Both the position numbers and the translations under genes were made by a program. The notes below the pieces were generated by a model. The model was not told the DNA's origin. It did no database searches and saw only the letters and a list, made by a program, of their open reading frames with translations. Source: Terrimonas pollutisoli (GTDB taxonomy: Bacteria; Bacteroidota; Bacteroidia; Chitinophagales; Chitinophagaceae). Taken from it: a DNA stretch of 64,000 bases. Of the stretch, positions 19,314 to 28,692 are shown piece after piece; positions within the stretch are counted from its first letter, which is position 1; every line of letters starts with the position of its first letter. The stretch covers positions 248,001 to 312,000 of the forward strand of contig NZ_JARKNA010000005.1 of assembly GCF_029360765.1 (NCBI RefSeq), given 5' to 3'.

Positions 19314-21635
19314 TTATTTATAGGATGGCTTTTTAGCCAATTCAGGATACTCATTAGAAAATGAATAAGGATAGGCTGATGCATCCACTCCTCTTCTTTT
19401 ATTGGGCTGATTGCCCATTGTCCAGTTTAATGAACCGCCTTGCTTTAATGAAGAATGACTGATCCAGTTGGTGGTAATGGTTTTGCCATTCCATTGCAAT
19501 GATTGCACATATTTGTTATCACTGCTATTGGCGGGAGCATTGATCACCAGTTTTTTTCCGGTAGGCAATGTGATCGTCATTTTTTTAAACAACGGCGTTC
19601 CCAACACATACTGATCTGTAGCCGGGCATACCGGATAGAAACCCATGGCAGAAAAAACATACCAGGCAGAGGTTTGACCATTATCTTCATCGCCGCAATA
19701 TCCATCTGGTGTAGGTTTGTATAATTGGTCCATTGCCCGGCGTATCCAATATTGAGTTTTCCAGGGTTGACCGGCATAGTTATACAAATAGATCATGTGC
19801 TGTATCGGCTGGTTACCATGAGCATATTGCCCCATGTTCATGATCTGCATTTCACGGATCTCATGGATAACACCGCCATAATAACTTTCATCAAATACAG
19901 GTGGCATGATGAAAACGGAATCCAGCATAGCAGCAAACATCTCATTGCCACCCATTAATTTTTTGAGTCCTTCTATATCATGAAACACACTCCAGCTATA
20001 ATGCCAGCTATTACCTTCGGTAAAGGCATCACCCCATTTAAACGGGTTAAATGGTTTTTGAAAATTTCCATCTTTGTTTTTACCCCTCATCAATTTTGTT
20101 TCTGCATCAAAAAGATGGCGATAGTTCTGCGATCTTTTTAAGTACAACCCTATTTCTGATTTGGGACGTTTTAATGCTTCGCCCAACTTGGCGATCGTAA
20201 AGTCATCATAAGCATACTCCAATGTTCTTGCCGCATTTTCATTAATGTCCACATCATAGGGAACATAACCAAGTGTGTTATAATACTCCACCCCTTTTCT
20301 TGCAACCGCCGTTAATGGCCCTTCCGTATTGGCATCTTTTAGTAACGCTTCATAAAGCGTATTAACATCATAACCCCGCAATCCTTTGATATAGGCATCT
20401 GCCACCACTGATGCAGAGTTATTGCCTATCATTACATTTCTATATCCGGGGCTCGACCATTCAGGAAGAAATCCTCCTTCTTTATATGCATTAATAAGTC
20501 CTTGCTGCATCTCCAGATTAATATCCGGATACACAAGGTTTAAAAAAGGATACAGTGCACGAAACGTATCCCAAAAGCCGGTTCCTGAAAATAGATAACC
20601 CGGCATTACCTGGCTGTTGTAAGGACTATAGTGTATTACTTTTCCCGCAGCGTCCAGCTCATACATTTTTTGTGGGAAAAATAAAGTGCGGTATAAGCAG
20701 GAATAAAACGTACGAACTTGCTCAATAGTTCCACCTTCAACCATTATTTTACCAAGCACATTATTCCAGCTTGCTTTTGCCTTTTTTACCACATCATCAA
20801 AACTGCTGTTACCCAGTTCTCTCTTCAAATTGATATCTGCCTGTTCAAAGCTGATAAAAGATGAGGCCACTGACATATTTATTTTTTCCAGCCGGCTGGT
20901 TCTAAATTGAACGATGGCGCCAGTATGATCGGCAGTATATTCCAGTGTGTCTTTTGCAAGATCACCTGCATGCCAGGTATGTCCCACTTGAAAAGGTTTA
21001 TCAAAATAGATGACGAAATAATTTTTGAAATTGGATCCTACTCCGCCACTGTTTTTGGTGGTATAACCCATGATCTTTTTTTCAGCCGGAATAATTTTGA
21101 TATACGAGCCTTTATCAAAAGCATCTACTACAATAAAAGAACTATCGGATTCCGGGAAAGTGAAACGAAATTTTGCAGCCCTTTCAGTAGGAGCAATTTC
21201 GGTCGTCACATCATAATCGGCCAGGTAAACACTGTAGTAATACGGTTTTACTATTTCAGCTTTGTGAGAATACCAACTGGCCCGGTCAGCCTGTTTGAAT
21301 TTAAGAGAACCTGTAACCGGCATGATGGCAAACTGACCATGATCGTTCATCCAGGGTGAAGGCTGGTGTGTTTGTTTAAAGCCATTTATCTTATCGGCTG
21401 CATAGGTATACGCCCAGCCATCACCCATTTTTCCCGTTTGTGGTGTCCAGAAATTCATACCCCAGGGAACTGCAATAGATGGATAAGTGTTGCCGTTCGA
21501 TAAGGACGGTTTGGAATCGGTGCCCATCAATGGATTTATCCATTCAACAGGATCACTTACACGGGTAACTAACTGACTTTTTGATTGGGTGAATGAAAAG
21601 ACGAATGCAACCAGGAGAACGAGTCTAGGCTTCAT
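19314..21635 (-). CDS. GH92 family alpha-mannosidase
   Basis: 773 residues from the ATG at 21635 (MKPRLVLLVAFVFSFTQSKS, a signal peptide); 17 codons upstream are open but do not look coding. Calcium-dependent exo-alpha-mannosidase family: VEWINPLMGTDS..LSNGNTYPSIAVPWGM near the start, GTGFWDTFRALYPFLN, the catalytic-acid region AFTEGNSWHYSWSVFHD, and the base region GDEDNGQTSAWYVFSAMGFYPVCP. It removes terminal mannose from N-glycans or fungal mannans in the periplasm or at the surface. It sits directly downstream of a LacI regulator with an operator-like palindrome in between, and ends in a clear terminator, so it is a single-gene transcript. Confidence 0.96.
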   Translation of the reverse strand: MKPRLVLLVAFVFSFTQSKSQLVTRVSDPVEWINPLMGTDSKPSLSNGNTYPSIAVPWGMNFWTPQTGKMGDGWAYTYAADKINGFKQTHQPSPWMNDHGQFAIMPVTGSLKFKQADRASWYSHKAEIVKPYYYSVYLADYDVTTEIAPTERAAKFRFTFPESDSSFIVVDAFDKGSYIKIIPAEKKIMGYTTKNSGGVGSNFKNYFVIYFDKPFQVGHTWHAGDLAKDTLEYTADHTGAIVQFRTSRLEKINMSVASSFISFEQADINLKRELGNSSFDDVVKKAKASWNNVLGKIMVEGGTIEQVRTFYSCLYRTLFFPQKMYELDAAGKVIHYSPYNSQVMPGYLFSGTGFWDTFRALYPFLNLVYPDINLEMQQGLINAYKEGGFLPEWSSPGYRNVMIGNNSASVVADAYIKGLRGYDVNTLYEALLKDANTEGPLTAVARKGVEYYNTLGYVPYDVDINENAARTLEYAYDDFTIAKLGEALKRPKSEIGLYLKRSQNYRHLFDAETKLMRGKNKDGNFQKPFNPFKWGDAFTEGNSWHYSWSVFHDIEGLKKLMGGNEMFAAMLDSVFIMPPVFDESYYGGVIHEIREMQIMNMGQYAHGNQPIQHMIYLYNYAGQPWKTQYWIRRAMDQLYKPTPDGYCGDEDNGQTSAWYVFSAMGFYPVCPATDQYVLGTPLFKKMTITLPTGKKLVINAPANSSDNKYVQSLQWNGKTITTNWISHSSLKQGGSLNWTMGNQPNKRRGVDASAYPYSFSNEYPELAKKPSYK

Positions 21636-21695
21636 AAAAAATATAGTGTACTGCTTATAAAATGTGTTTAGCAAACAATTGCTCAAATATATAAC

Positions 21696-21707
21696 TAAAA
21701 CGGTTTA
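21696..21707. promoter_or_regulatory. LacI-type operator candidate before the mannosidase gene
   Basis: TAAAACGGTTTA is a palindrome with a central CG and one mismatch per half-site, the form recognised by many LacI-family proteins. It lies 60 bases upstream of the GH92 start and right behind the lacI stop. A second inverted repeat, TGTTTAGCAAACA, is at 21665-21677. Confidence 0.6.
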
Positions 21708-21715
21708 GCAATACT

Positions 21716-22735
21716 TCAGGTTGATCCTCTCTGGATAAGTTGTGGACGAAGTTTGATCCGCTGAACCGGGATCTTGGATGCCCTCCCGTGCTCTAGCTGG
21801 CGGATAATAAGTTTGATTGATTGCCGCGCAATTTCATCGATAGGTTGCCGGATAGCTGTAATACCGCCGGGGAAGAGGCGAAACAGGTCGTGATCATCAA
21901 AACAGATCATAGCGATATCTTCCGGCATCTTCAATCCCATTTGCTGGATGCATTCCAATCCAGGGATTCCGAGGTAATTGGTTGCAAAGAAAATAGCATC
22001 GGTTTCAGGCTTCGCTTTTAAAAACTTTTTTAGTTGTTTGATAATATCATCCTGGCTTGTGCCGTAAGCTATTTCCAATATTTGTTCATCAATCTTTTTA
22101 ACCTTCTTTTTTTTCATTGCATCTTTAAAAGCATGCTTTCTTTCTTCCATTTGTACCAGGTGCAGATCCACGGTAACAAAGACAATATTTTTATATCCCT
22201 TTTTAAGCAAATGATTCATCCCCATCATCATTCCATTGTAATTATCTACCAACACATGGGATATATTATCAGTGGGAAAATAGCTATCTATTAAAACCAG
22301 GGGTTTATTGTGTTTGGCAATGGCGTCTATTTCTTTCTCCATTCCCCTGGCAGGCGTGATGAGGTAACCGTCGACCTGTTGTTGGGAAAACATTCTCAGA
22401 ATGTCAATTCCTCTTTTCGCTTTATTTTCCGTGCTGCTATACAACAGGCGATAACCAGCATTTTCCGCTTCTTCTTCAATAATGTGCGCAAGCATTCCAA
22501 AGAAATGTCCTGAAATGCTCTCCACAATAAGTCCGAGCATTTTCGATTGACCGGTGCGAAGGCTAACGGCTACCTGGTTGGGAACATAACCCAACTGTTC
22601 GGCAATAACCTGAACTCTTTTTTCAAGATCCTTGCTTATTCGCATTTCGGTGGCCCGCCCGTTTAAAATAAATGACACCGCTGACGGAGAAATGCCTGCT
22701 TCTTTCGCAACGTCTTTTAAAGAGACCCTTTTCAT
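21716..22735 (-). CDS. LacI-family transcriptional regulator
   Basis: 339 residues. N-terminal LacI helix-turn-helix and hinge (VSLKDVAKEAGISPSAVSFILNGR through LGYVPNQVAVSLRTG), then a periplasmic-binding-protein-like sensor domain from residue 66 (MLGLIVESISGHFFGMLAHIIEEEA, DGYLITPARG, DAIFFATNYLGIPGLECIQQMG, AMICFDDHDLFRLFPGGITAIRQP). It is followed at once by the GH92 gene on the same strand, so it most likely senses a mannose-containing sugar and controls that gene and possibly itself. The ligand is inference. Confidence 0.95.
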   Translation of the reverse strand: MKRVSLKDVAKEAGISPSAVSFILNGRATEMRISKDLEKRVQVIAEQLGYVPNQVAVSLRTGQSKMLGLIVESISGHFFGMLAHIIEEEAENAGYRLLYSSTENKAKRGIDILRMFSQQQVDGYLITPARGMEKEIDAIAKHNKPLVLIDSYFPTDNISHVLVDNYNGMMMGMNHLLKKGYKNIVFVTVDLHLVQMEERKHAFKDAMKKKKVKKIDEQILEIAYGTSQDDIIKQLKKFLKAKPETDAIFFATNYLGIPGLECIQQMGLKMPEDIAMICFDDHDLFRLFPGGITAIRQPIDEIARQSIKLIIRQLEHGRASKIPVQRIKLRPQLIQRGST

Positions 22736-22828
22736 TTGTTATTTTTTAATTCAATAAGTCATATTGATCTCATTATAAGCACTTATTTAGCAGTCAAAGT
22801 AAGATGAAATTAAGCCAGGTAAAATTTA

Positions 22829-24316
22829 TTAGCCAAAAAATAAATAACATAAGCCAATTGCTGTAATGATGCCAACAAGGTCGGCCAACAGCATAGCACC
22901 AATAGAATAGCGGGTATTGCGGATATTAACTGATCCAAAGTAAACGGCTACCACATAGAATGTAGTATCTGAAGAGCCTTGTAAAATGGACGATAGCCTG
23001 CCGGCAAACGAATCCGGGCCAAATGTTTTCATTGTGTCCAGCATCATTCCTCTTGCTCCACTACCACTCATGGGTTTTATTAAAGCAGTCGGCAAACCGT
23101 CAACAAATCTTGTATCGGTTCCTAATGCAGCAAACAAAGTTTTCATTCCATTGATGATCACGTCAAAAGTACCGCTTGTTCTCAGCATACTGATTGCAAT
23201 CAGCATACCGACAATATATGGAATGATCCTGACCGCGGTTTCAAACCCGCCCTTGGCTCCTTCAACAAATGCATCAAATACATCAATCTTTTTATACAGT
23301 CCGCCCAATACAATTAAAAAGAAAATAGTAAGAATAATGCCATTGCTTAATATGCCGGAAAACAATTGCGCTTCGGCTGCATCCAGGCGTATCACATACC
23401 AAACCAACAGGGCGATCAATGCAGAGATGCCACCGACCCACGCCAATATTACCGGTTGAAATATGTTGATCTTTTGTCTGAACGAAACGATAAACATAGC
23501 GGCCACAGTCGCTGCAAAAGTGGCGATCATACAAGGAATAAAAATATCAGTGGGATTCTGAGCTCCTAACCCACTGCGGTAAGCAATGATGGTAACTGGT
23601 ATCAATGTCAGTCCCGATGCATGCAATGCGAGGAACATGATCTGTGAATTAGATGCTACCGCCTTATTGCTGTTCAATTCCTGCAAGCTATCCATAGCCT
23701 TTAATCCAAATGGCGTCGCTGCATTGTCCAGATTCAATAAATTGGCGGAAAAGTTCATCATCATGTGTCCCATGGCCGGGTGATTCTTTGGCAGGTCGGG
23801 AAAAATGCGTGAAAAAAATGGCCATATCATTCTTGACAAAAGCCTTACACCGCCCGCCCTTTCGGCAATACTGAGAAAACCCATAAACAACGCCATAATA
23901 CCAATCAAGGGGATGATAATATCAATGACTGCATTTTTTGCTGTTTCAATAATGCCATCGACCTTTCTTTCTAATTTTTTTTGTACCGATGTATAAGTGA
24001 AGGTTTGTATGGAAGGATTGGCAGCTTTAATGATGTTGACGGAATCTTTTGCCAGGTCATCTGTGAGAAGAACAGTTGCCTTATGTGCAGAGTCTCTTTT
24101 GGCATAGCCATATTCTCTTAAAAATTCTGCATATTTGGGCGAAAGGTTTTGATTCAGTGGCGACCCAACCGTAACATAGTAGATGCTGTCATACTTATCA
24201 GATGATTTGCCGACCACCATGCGGGTAAATATCTTTTCATCTCCTTTCAGCATTCTGAAACCCGCAACCAAAAAAGCAATAATGATAAAAGCCGACCATA
24301 TCCTGCTCAGAGCCAT
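22829..24316 (-). CDS. SpmA-SpmB fusion, nucleoside-recognition-domain membrane protein
   Basis: 495-residue inner-membrane protein with two nucleoside-recognition (gate) domains joined in one chain, corresponding to the separate SpmA and SpmB proteins of Bacillus. The first half has IDIIIPLIGIMALFMGFLSIAERAGG and MGHMMMNFSANLLNLDNAATPFGLKAM; the second has FDAFVEGAKGGFETAVRIIPYIVGMLIAI and SGSGARGMMLDTM..GSSDTTFYVVAVYFGSV. After the first membrane helix (7-23) there is a hydrophilic stretch of about 100 residues that is absent from Bacillus SpmA as I remember it. These bacteria do not sporulate; a transport role is likely but the substrate is unknown. Confidence 0.9.
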   Translation of the reverse strand: MALSRIWSAFIIIAFLVAGFRMLKGDEKIFTRMVVGKSSDKYDSIYYVTVGSPLNQNLSPKYAEFLREYGYAKRDSAHKATVLLTDDLAKDSVNIIKAANPSIQTFTYTSVQKKLERKVDGIIETAKNAVIDIIIPLIGIMALFMGFLSIAERAGGVRLLSRMIWPFFSRIFPDLPKNHPAMGHMMMNFSANLLNLDNAATPFGLKAMDSLQELNSNKAVASNSQIMFLALHASGLTLIPVTIIAYRSGLGAQNPTDIFIPCMIATFAATVAAMFIVSFRQKINIFQPVILAWVGGISALIALLVWYVIRLDAAEAQLFSGILSNGIILTIFFLIVLGGLYKKIDVFDAFVEGAKGGFETAVRIIPYIVGMLIAISMLRTSGTFDVIINGMKTLFAALGTDTRFVDGLPTALIKPMSGSGARGMMLDTMKTFGPDSFAGRLSSILQGSSDTTFYVVAVYFGSVNIRNTRYSIGAMLLADLVGIITAIGLCYLFFG

Positions 24317-24420
24317 ATTGGTTTTTCTTTTGTAATTTTTAGTGTAAGTACATTTTAAAAGACTGGGGTTGAAGGTAATGGAAAGTTTGATATTATGTGC
24401 CAGCCTGCCCCCATTTCACC

Positions 24421-24428
24421 TATCTTTG
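24421..24428 (+). promoter_or_regulatory. Bacteroidota -7 promoter box of ychF
   Basis: TATCTTTG, a perfect TAnnTTTG, followed by CGCCCCG. It implies a leader of about 120 bases before the ychF start. The leader contains two similar stretches (GCAGTTTGCAGTGGGCAATTA and ACTGCCTAATTGCAAACTGA) that can pair. Confidence 0.7.
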
Positions 24429-24555
24429 CGCCCCGAAAACAATTAGCAGTTTGCAGTGGGCAATTACCATTAATCGCCATCAACTACAAGCTGAAAATTT
24501 TTTAAAAAAACAATTGGGGAACTGCCTAATTGCAAACTGAAAATTTTTAGAAAAA

Positions 24556-25653
24556 ATGGCTTTACAAGCAGGGATTGTAGGATTACCAAACGTTGGAAAA
24601 TCGACCTTATTTAATGCGGTGAGTAATAGTGCAAAAGCACAGGCAAGCAATTATCGTTTCTGTACCATTGACCCCAATGTGGGTTTGGTGGATGTACCTG
24701 ATCCCAGGTTGAACAAATTGGCTGAGCTGGTGGTACCAAATCGCATTGTACCAACCCAGATCGAAATAGTAGATATCGCCGGGCTGGTGCGTGGCGCCAG
24801 TAAAGGTGAAGGCTTGGGAAATAAATTTTTAGGTAATATCAGGGAGGTGGATGCTATCATTCATGTGATCCGCTGTTTCGAAGATGAAAATGTATTGCGT
24901 GATGAAGGAGCCATTAACCCTGTTGCCGATAAAGAGATCATCGATACTGAGCTGCAACTAAAGGATCTTGAGAGCGTGGAAAAGAAAATTTCCAGGACAG
25001 AAAAACAGGTAAGAGTTGATCCGAAACTAAAACCGGAGTTGGAAGTCTTGTTGCGCTGTAAAGATCACCTCGAAAAAGGAAAGAGCATCCGTGAACTTGA
25101 TCTTTCCAAAGAAGAAAAAGTAGCGATTGCAGACCTGTTCCTCCTGACTGACAAACCTGTTTTGTATGTTGCCAATGTGGATGAACCTTCGATGCATACC
25201 GGCAACAAATATTCTGACGCATTGAAAGAAGCAGTAAAAAACGAGAAGGCTGATGTGATCATCATGAACAATTCCATTGAAGCACAAATAGCGGAAATGG
25301 AAAACCCGGAAGACAAGCAGCTCTTCATGGAAGAATATAAAATGACCGAGCCTGCTCTTGACAGGTTGATCCATTCGGCCTACAAACTTTTAAATCTCTA
25401 CACCTACTTTACTGCCGGCGTACAGGAAGTAAGAGCCTGGACCATACACGAAGGGTGGAAAGCCCCTCAAGCCGCCAGTGTCATCCATACTGATTTTGAA
25501 AAAGGTTTTATCAAGGCAGAAGTGATCGCTTATAATGATTTTGTGCAGTACGGTTCCGAAGCTGCCGCCCGCGACGCCGGACGTTTGCGCATTGAAGGAA
25601 AAGAATACATCGTGAAAGATGGTGACGTGATGCATTTCAGGTTTAATGTATAA
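24556..25653 (+). CDS. ychF: Ribosome-associated GTPase/ATPase YchF (Obg family)
   Basis: 365 residues, the normal length for YchF/OLA1. Walker A is GLPNVGKSTLFNAVS at residues 8-22, the G3 region is DIAGLVRGASKGEGLGNKFL, and the G4 position reads NVDE rather than NKxD, as expected for YchF proteins, which prefer ATP. The C-terminal TGS domain (LNLYTYFTAGVQEVRAWTIHEGWKAPQAASVIHTDFEKGFIKAEVI) is complete. It binds the ribosome and influences stress responses. It is a single gene ending in a terminator. Confidence 0.98.
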   Translation: MALQAGIVGLPNVGKSTLFNAVSNSAKAQASNYRFCTIDPNVGLVDVPDPRLNKLAELVVPNRIVPTQIEIVDIAGLVRGASKGEGLGNKFLGNIREVDAIIHVIRCFEDENVLRDEGAINPVADKEIIDTELQLKDLESVEKKISRTEKQVRVDPKLKPELEVLLRCKDHLEKGKSIRELDLSKEEKVAIADLFLLTDKPVLYVANVDEPSMHTGNKYSDALKEAVKNEKADVIIMNNSIEAQIAEMENPEDKQLFMEEYKMTEPALDRLIHSAYKLLNLYTYFTAGVQEVRAWTIHEGWKAPQAASVIHTDFEKGFIKAEVIAYNDFVQYGSEAAARDAGRLRIEGKEYIVKDGDVMHFRFNV

Positions 25654-25739
25654 GTCAGAACCACGATTGGGAGGATTTTGATGGATTATTAGGAGATTGT
25701 TTGTAACTATATGGTTTCCCTAAAGAATTTGATGCTAAA

Positions 25740-25766
25740 AAAAAGCCCTGGATTACCGGGCTTTTT
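25740..25766. terminator. Terminator between ychF and a convergent lipoprotein gene
   Basis: AAAAAGCCC/GGGCTTTTT with a 9-base loop; A- and T-rich on both sides, so it can work for both converging genes. Confidence 0.85.
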
Positions 25767-25784
25767 AGTTCATAGGTATTTCTT

Positions 25785-26147
25785 TTAATAACACAAATTA
25801 TCGACCATGTACTGCGCTTCATCATAAGTGAGCCAGTAATCGGTGAGCTCACCACGAATAATACTATTGTTGGAACGATTATAAAACTCCATATGCCCCC
25901 TCCTGCTCAGGTCACCATAAATCACACTGCCTTCATATGGTGTAAACCCGGTGGTCGATCGGATGATGGTATAACCGTTATATGTTTCTACAACAAAATA
26001 GGGACAATAAGAATCACTGTACACTACCTCACCTCGTTCTTTGCTTAACCAATAGTCCTGGTCATAACTGTAATCTCTTTTAGAACAGCCAACAAATATT
26101 ACCGCTGATAAGATCAATAATGCTGAGATAGTAAAAAACTTTTTCAT
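25785..26147 (-). CDS. Small hypothetical lipoprotein
   Basis: 120 residues with a signal peptide and lipobox (VIFVGC) followed by SKRDYSYDQDYW. The mature part is rich in Tyr and Asp and ends with YWLTYDEAQYMVDNLCY. Two Cys after the lipidated one (in SYCPYF and NLCY) could form a disulfide. I do not recognise the family. It is transcribed alone, convergent with ychF. Confidence 0.75.
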   Translation of the reverse strand: MKKFFTISALLILSAVIFVGCSKRDYSYDQDYWLSKERGEVVYSDSYCPYFVVETYNGYTIIRSTTGFTPYEGSVIYGDLSRRGHMEFYNRSNNSIIRGELTDYWLTYDEAQYMVDNLCY

Positions 26148-26332
26148 GGTATTTGAGTTAAGGTTAATAATTTTAAAATATGGCGTTAATTAATTTCATA
26201 GTGATAAGACTATGCGATGTGATACAAGGTTGATAGAACGCTTGTTAAAATGAATTAAAATTCCTGTCCGGTTATTGGATACTTGTTAAAGAATTTGTAC
26301 AAAGTTGTTAAGACATCCATTATATTAGTTGT

Positions 26333-27454
26333 ATGAAATACTTAATGCTGACACTTGCACTGCCTTTTTTGTCCCTGACGAAAGGTCCCAAAGAAAATTA
26401 TCTTATTGTAGGCACTTATACCGGTGGTAAAAGTGAAGGTATTTACGTGTATACGTTTAACAGTGACGAAGGAAGTTTTAGGGAAATAAGCCATATAAAA
26501 ACTTCTAATCCCTCCTTCGTTGCTATTTCTCCTGATAAAAAATTTGTCTATGCAGTGCATGAAAATGCACAAGGTGGCAATGGCGGTGAGATATCAGCTT
26601 TCGCTTTTGATAAGAAAAAAGGTGAACTCACTTATATCAACCAACAAAAAACCGAAGGCGATCATCCTTGCTATGTGGAGGTAGACAATACCGGTAAATG
26701 GGTTTTTGCAGGCAACTACAGCAGCGGAAGTTTATCCGTGTTGCCAGTAAATACTGATGGCAGCCTGGGTGAAGCGACCAGCCATATCAATCATACCGGA
26801 TCTGGAAAAAATAAAGATCGCCAGGAAAAGCCGCATGTACATTGTACTTTAATATCACCCGATAATAAATGGCTTTTTGTTCCTGACCTGGGTATTGATA
26901 AAGTGATGATCTATGGCTTTGATGATAAAACCGGCAAGCTTACTCCGGCATCAACGCCTTTCGCCGCCTCCACACCTGGTGCCGGTCCACGACATTTCAC
27001 TTTTCATCCCAATGGAAAATTTGCTTATCTCATCGAAGAACTTAGCGGGCATGTAGTAGCTTATCAATATGGAAAAGGTAAATTAAAACAACTGCAAAGA
27101 ATAAGCACGGTGCCCCGTGGTCAAAAAGGTTTTGCCGGCAGTGCCGATATACATGTATCGCCCGACGGTAAATTTTTATATGCCTCCAATCGCGGCGATT
27201 TCAACAACATTGCGATCTATAAAGTTGATACTAACACGGGAAAGCTAAGTATAATTGGATTTCAACCAACACTGGGTGCCGGGCCTCGTAATTTCAACTT
27301 TGATCCATCGGGCAATTATCTTTTAGTGGGTAACCAGGCAAATGATGAGATCGTAATTTTCAAACGAAACCTGAAAACCGGCTTGTTAGCAGATACCGGA
27401 AAACGCATTGAAGTAGGCAAGCCCGTTTGTTTAAAATGGATATCAAAAGAGTAG
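26333..27454 (+). CDS. Lactonase-family beta-propeller (6-phosphogluconolactonase-like, Pgl type)
   Basis: 373 residues with a short N-terminal hydrophobic segment and then NYLIVGTYTGGKSEGIYVYTF, the typical first blade. Other signature stretches are FVAISPDKKFVYAVHEN, HPCYVEVDNTGKWVFAGNYSSGSLSV, EKPHVHCTLISPDNKWLFVPDLGIDKV and GAGPRHFTFHPNGKFAYLIEEL, repeated near the end as GAGPRNFNFDPSGNYLLV. The family includes cytosolic YbhE-type 6-phosphogluconolactonase; the apparent signal peptide suggests this member acts outside the cytoplasm on another sugar lactone. Confidence 0.92.
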   Translation: MKYLMLTLALPFLSLTKGPKENYLIVGTYTGGKSEGIYVYTFNSDEGSFREISHIKTSNPSFVAISPDKKFVYAVHENAQGGNGGEISAFAFDKKKGELTYINQQKTEGDHPCYVEVDNTGKWVFAGNYSSGSLSVLPVNTDGSLGEATSHINHTGSGKNKDRQEKPHVHCTLISPDNKWLFVPDLGIDKVMIYGFDDKTGKLTPASTPFAASTPGAGPRHFTFHPNGKFAYLIEELSGHVVAYQYGKGKLKQLQRISTVPRGQKGFAGSADIHVSPDGKFLYASNRGDFNNIAIYKVDTNTGKLSIIGFQPTLGAGPRNFNFDPSGNYLLVGNQANDEIVIFKRNLKTGLLADTGKRIEVGKPVCLKWISKE

Positions 27455-27459
27455 TTACT

Positions 27460-27494
27460 ACCGGTTACCATGTTTCCGGAAACTGGTAACCGGT
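27460..27494. repeat. Intergenic palindrome of the GGTAACCGGT type (first)
   Basis: Perfect 11-base arms ACCGGTTACCA/TGGTAACCGGT around a 13-base loop that itself contains TTTCCGGAAA. It lies between the converging lactonase and trhO genes. A related palindrome is at 28644-28691, on the other side of trhO. Confidence 0.75.
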
Positions 27495-27509
27495 AACCAT
27501 ATTGTTTCA

Positions 27510-28544
27510 CTAGCCTTTGTTTTTTAATTCCGCCATCCGGCTTCTTGATTTGTTAAATACATTTCGTCCTTTATCGATGCCTTTGCGCAATTCCTTTTGC
27601 TGCTCAGGCGGCAGATGAATAAAATCCTGGCATTCCTGGCTGCAGCAGTTTTCATATTTTTCCCTGCACTCATCACATTGAATAAACAGAAGATGACAGG
27701 CATCATTGATGCAATTAACATGTGTATCCGCTGGTTTGCCGCACTGATGGCAATTGGCAATAATCTCATCGGTAATCCTCTCCCCCAGGCGCTGATCAAA
27801 GACAAAGTTTTTCCCGTGAAATTTATTTTCCAGTCCTTTTTCTTTTACCTGGTTAGTATAGTTGATAATGCCACCTTCCAGGTGAAAAACATTTTTAAAT
27901 CCTTTGTGTAGCATAAACGCAGAAGCTTTTTCGCAACGAATACCGCCCGTACAATACATAATGATATTGCGATCTTTATCTTCCTTCATCATCTCAACCG
28001 CCATTGGTAATTGTTCCCGGAAAGTATCACTGGGGACTTCTATTGCCTTTTCAAAATGTCCAACTTCATACTCGTAATGATTTCGCATATCAATCACCAC
28101 CGTATTGGGATCAGCAGTCAATGCATTGAACTGTTCTGCATTTACATACCTACCTTTATTATCCATGTCAAAGCTGGGATCATGAATGCCGTCCGCAACA
28201 ATTTTGTTCCGAACTTTTATGTCGAGAACATAAAATGATTTTCCGTCATCATCCACGGCAATATTCAACCTGAGCCCATTCAGCGGCTGAATAGAATACA
28301 GGTAAGATCTAAAAGCCCCGAAATTGGTAGCAGGTACACTTACCTGGGCATTGATGCCTTCATGCGCCACATAAATGCGCCCCAACACGCCGATTGCACT
28401 TAACTGACGGTATAACTCGTCCCGAAAAATGTCGGGCTCCTGTATTTTAAAATAACAATAAAATGAAATAGTGGTGCGGGGTGTTGGATCTTGCTTAATA
28501 CGATCTTTTAGCTCCTGCCGGGAGACCCGATTATGTAATGCCAT
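27510..28544 (-). CDS. trhO: tRNA uridine(34) hydroxylase TrhO (rhodanese-related, YceA)
   Basis: 344 residues from the ATG at 28544 ([16 protein letters not shown]); the open frame runs ten codons further but a promoter box lies behind. N-terminal acylphosphatase-like domain ([39 protein letters not shown]), then a rhodanese domain with the active-site loop [15 protein letters not shown], and a Cys-rich C-terminus ([26 protein letters not shown]) that probably binds zinc. It makes 5-hydroxyuridine at tRNA position 34 using molecular oxygen. Confidence 0.96.
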   Translation of the reverse strand: MALHNRVSRQELKDRIKQDPTPRTTISFYCYFKIQEPDIFRDELYRQLSAIGVLGRIYVAHEGINAQVSVPATNFGAFRSYLYSIQPLNGLRLNIAVDDDGKSFYVLDIKVRNKIVADGIHDPSFDMDNKGRYVNAEQFNALTADPNTVVIDMRNHYEYEVGHFEKAIEVPSDTFREQLPMAVEMMKEDKDRNIIMYCTGGIRCEKASAFMLHKGFKNVFHLEGGIINYTNQVKEKGLENKFHGKNFVFDQRLGERITDEIIANCHQCGKPADTHVNCINDACHLLFIQCDECREKYENCCSQECQDFIHLPPEQQKELRKGIDKGRNVFNKSRSRMAELKNKG

Positions 28545-28624
28545 AATTCTTGAAATTTGATCCCGATCTCGCATCGGGAAATTTTATTAATTGGTCAGTT
28601 GCAGGCTGAACCAAATTTCGGTCG

Positions 28625-28632
28625 CAAAGATA
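28625..28632 (-). promoter_or_regulatory. Bacteroidota -7 promoter box of trhO
   Basis: TATCTTTG on the minus strand, a perfect TAnnTTTG followed by CGACC, about 80 bases before the TrhO ATG at 28544. It supports that start over more upstream ones. Confidence 0.65.
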
Positions 28633-28643
28633 AGGAAGAGAAC

Positions 28644-28691
28644 GTTACCTGTTGCCAGTTACCGGTAACCAGGATCTGGTAACGGGGTAAC
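28644..28691. repeat. Intergenic palindrome of the GGTAACCGGT type (second)
   Basis: Contains the self-complementary GTTACCGGTAAC (28658-28669), outer arms GTTACC/GGTAAC and a further CTGGTAAC. It starts two bases after the stop of the DUF5686 gene. It shares its core with the palindrome at 27460-27494. Confidence 0.65.
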
Positions 28692-28692
28692 T

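Noticed and set aside
22829..24316. Evidence for sporulation from the SpmA/SpmB homologue
   Set aside because: No other sporulation genes occur and Bacteroidota do not form endospores; the family is broader than its name.
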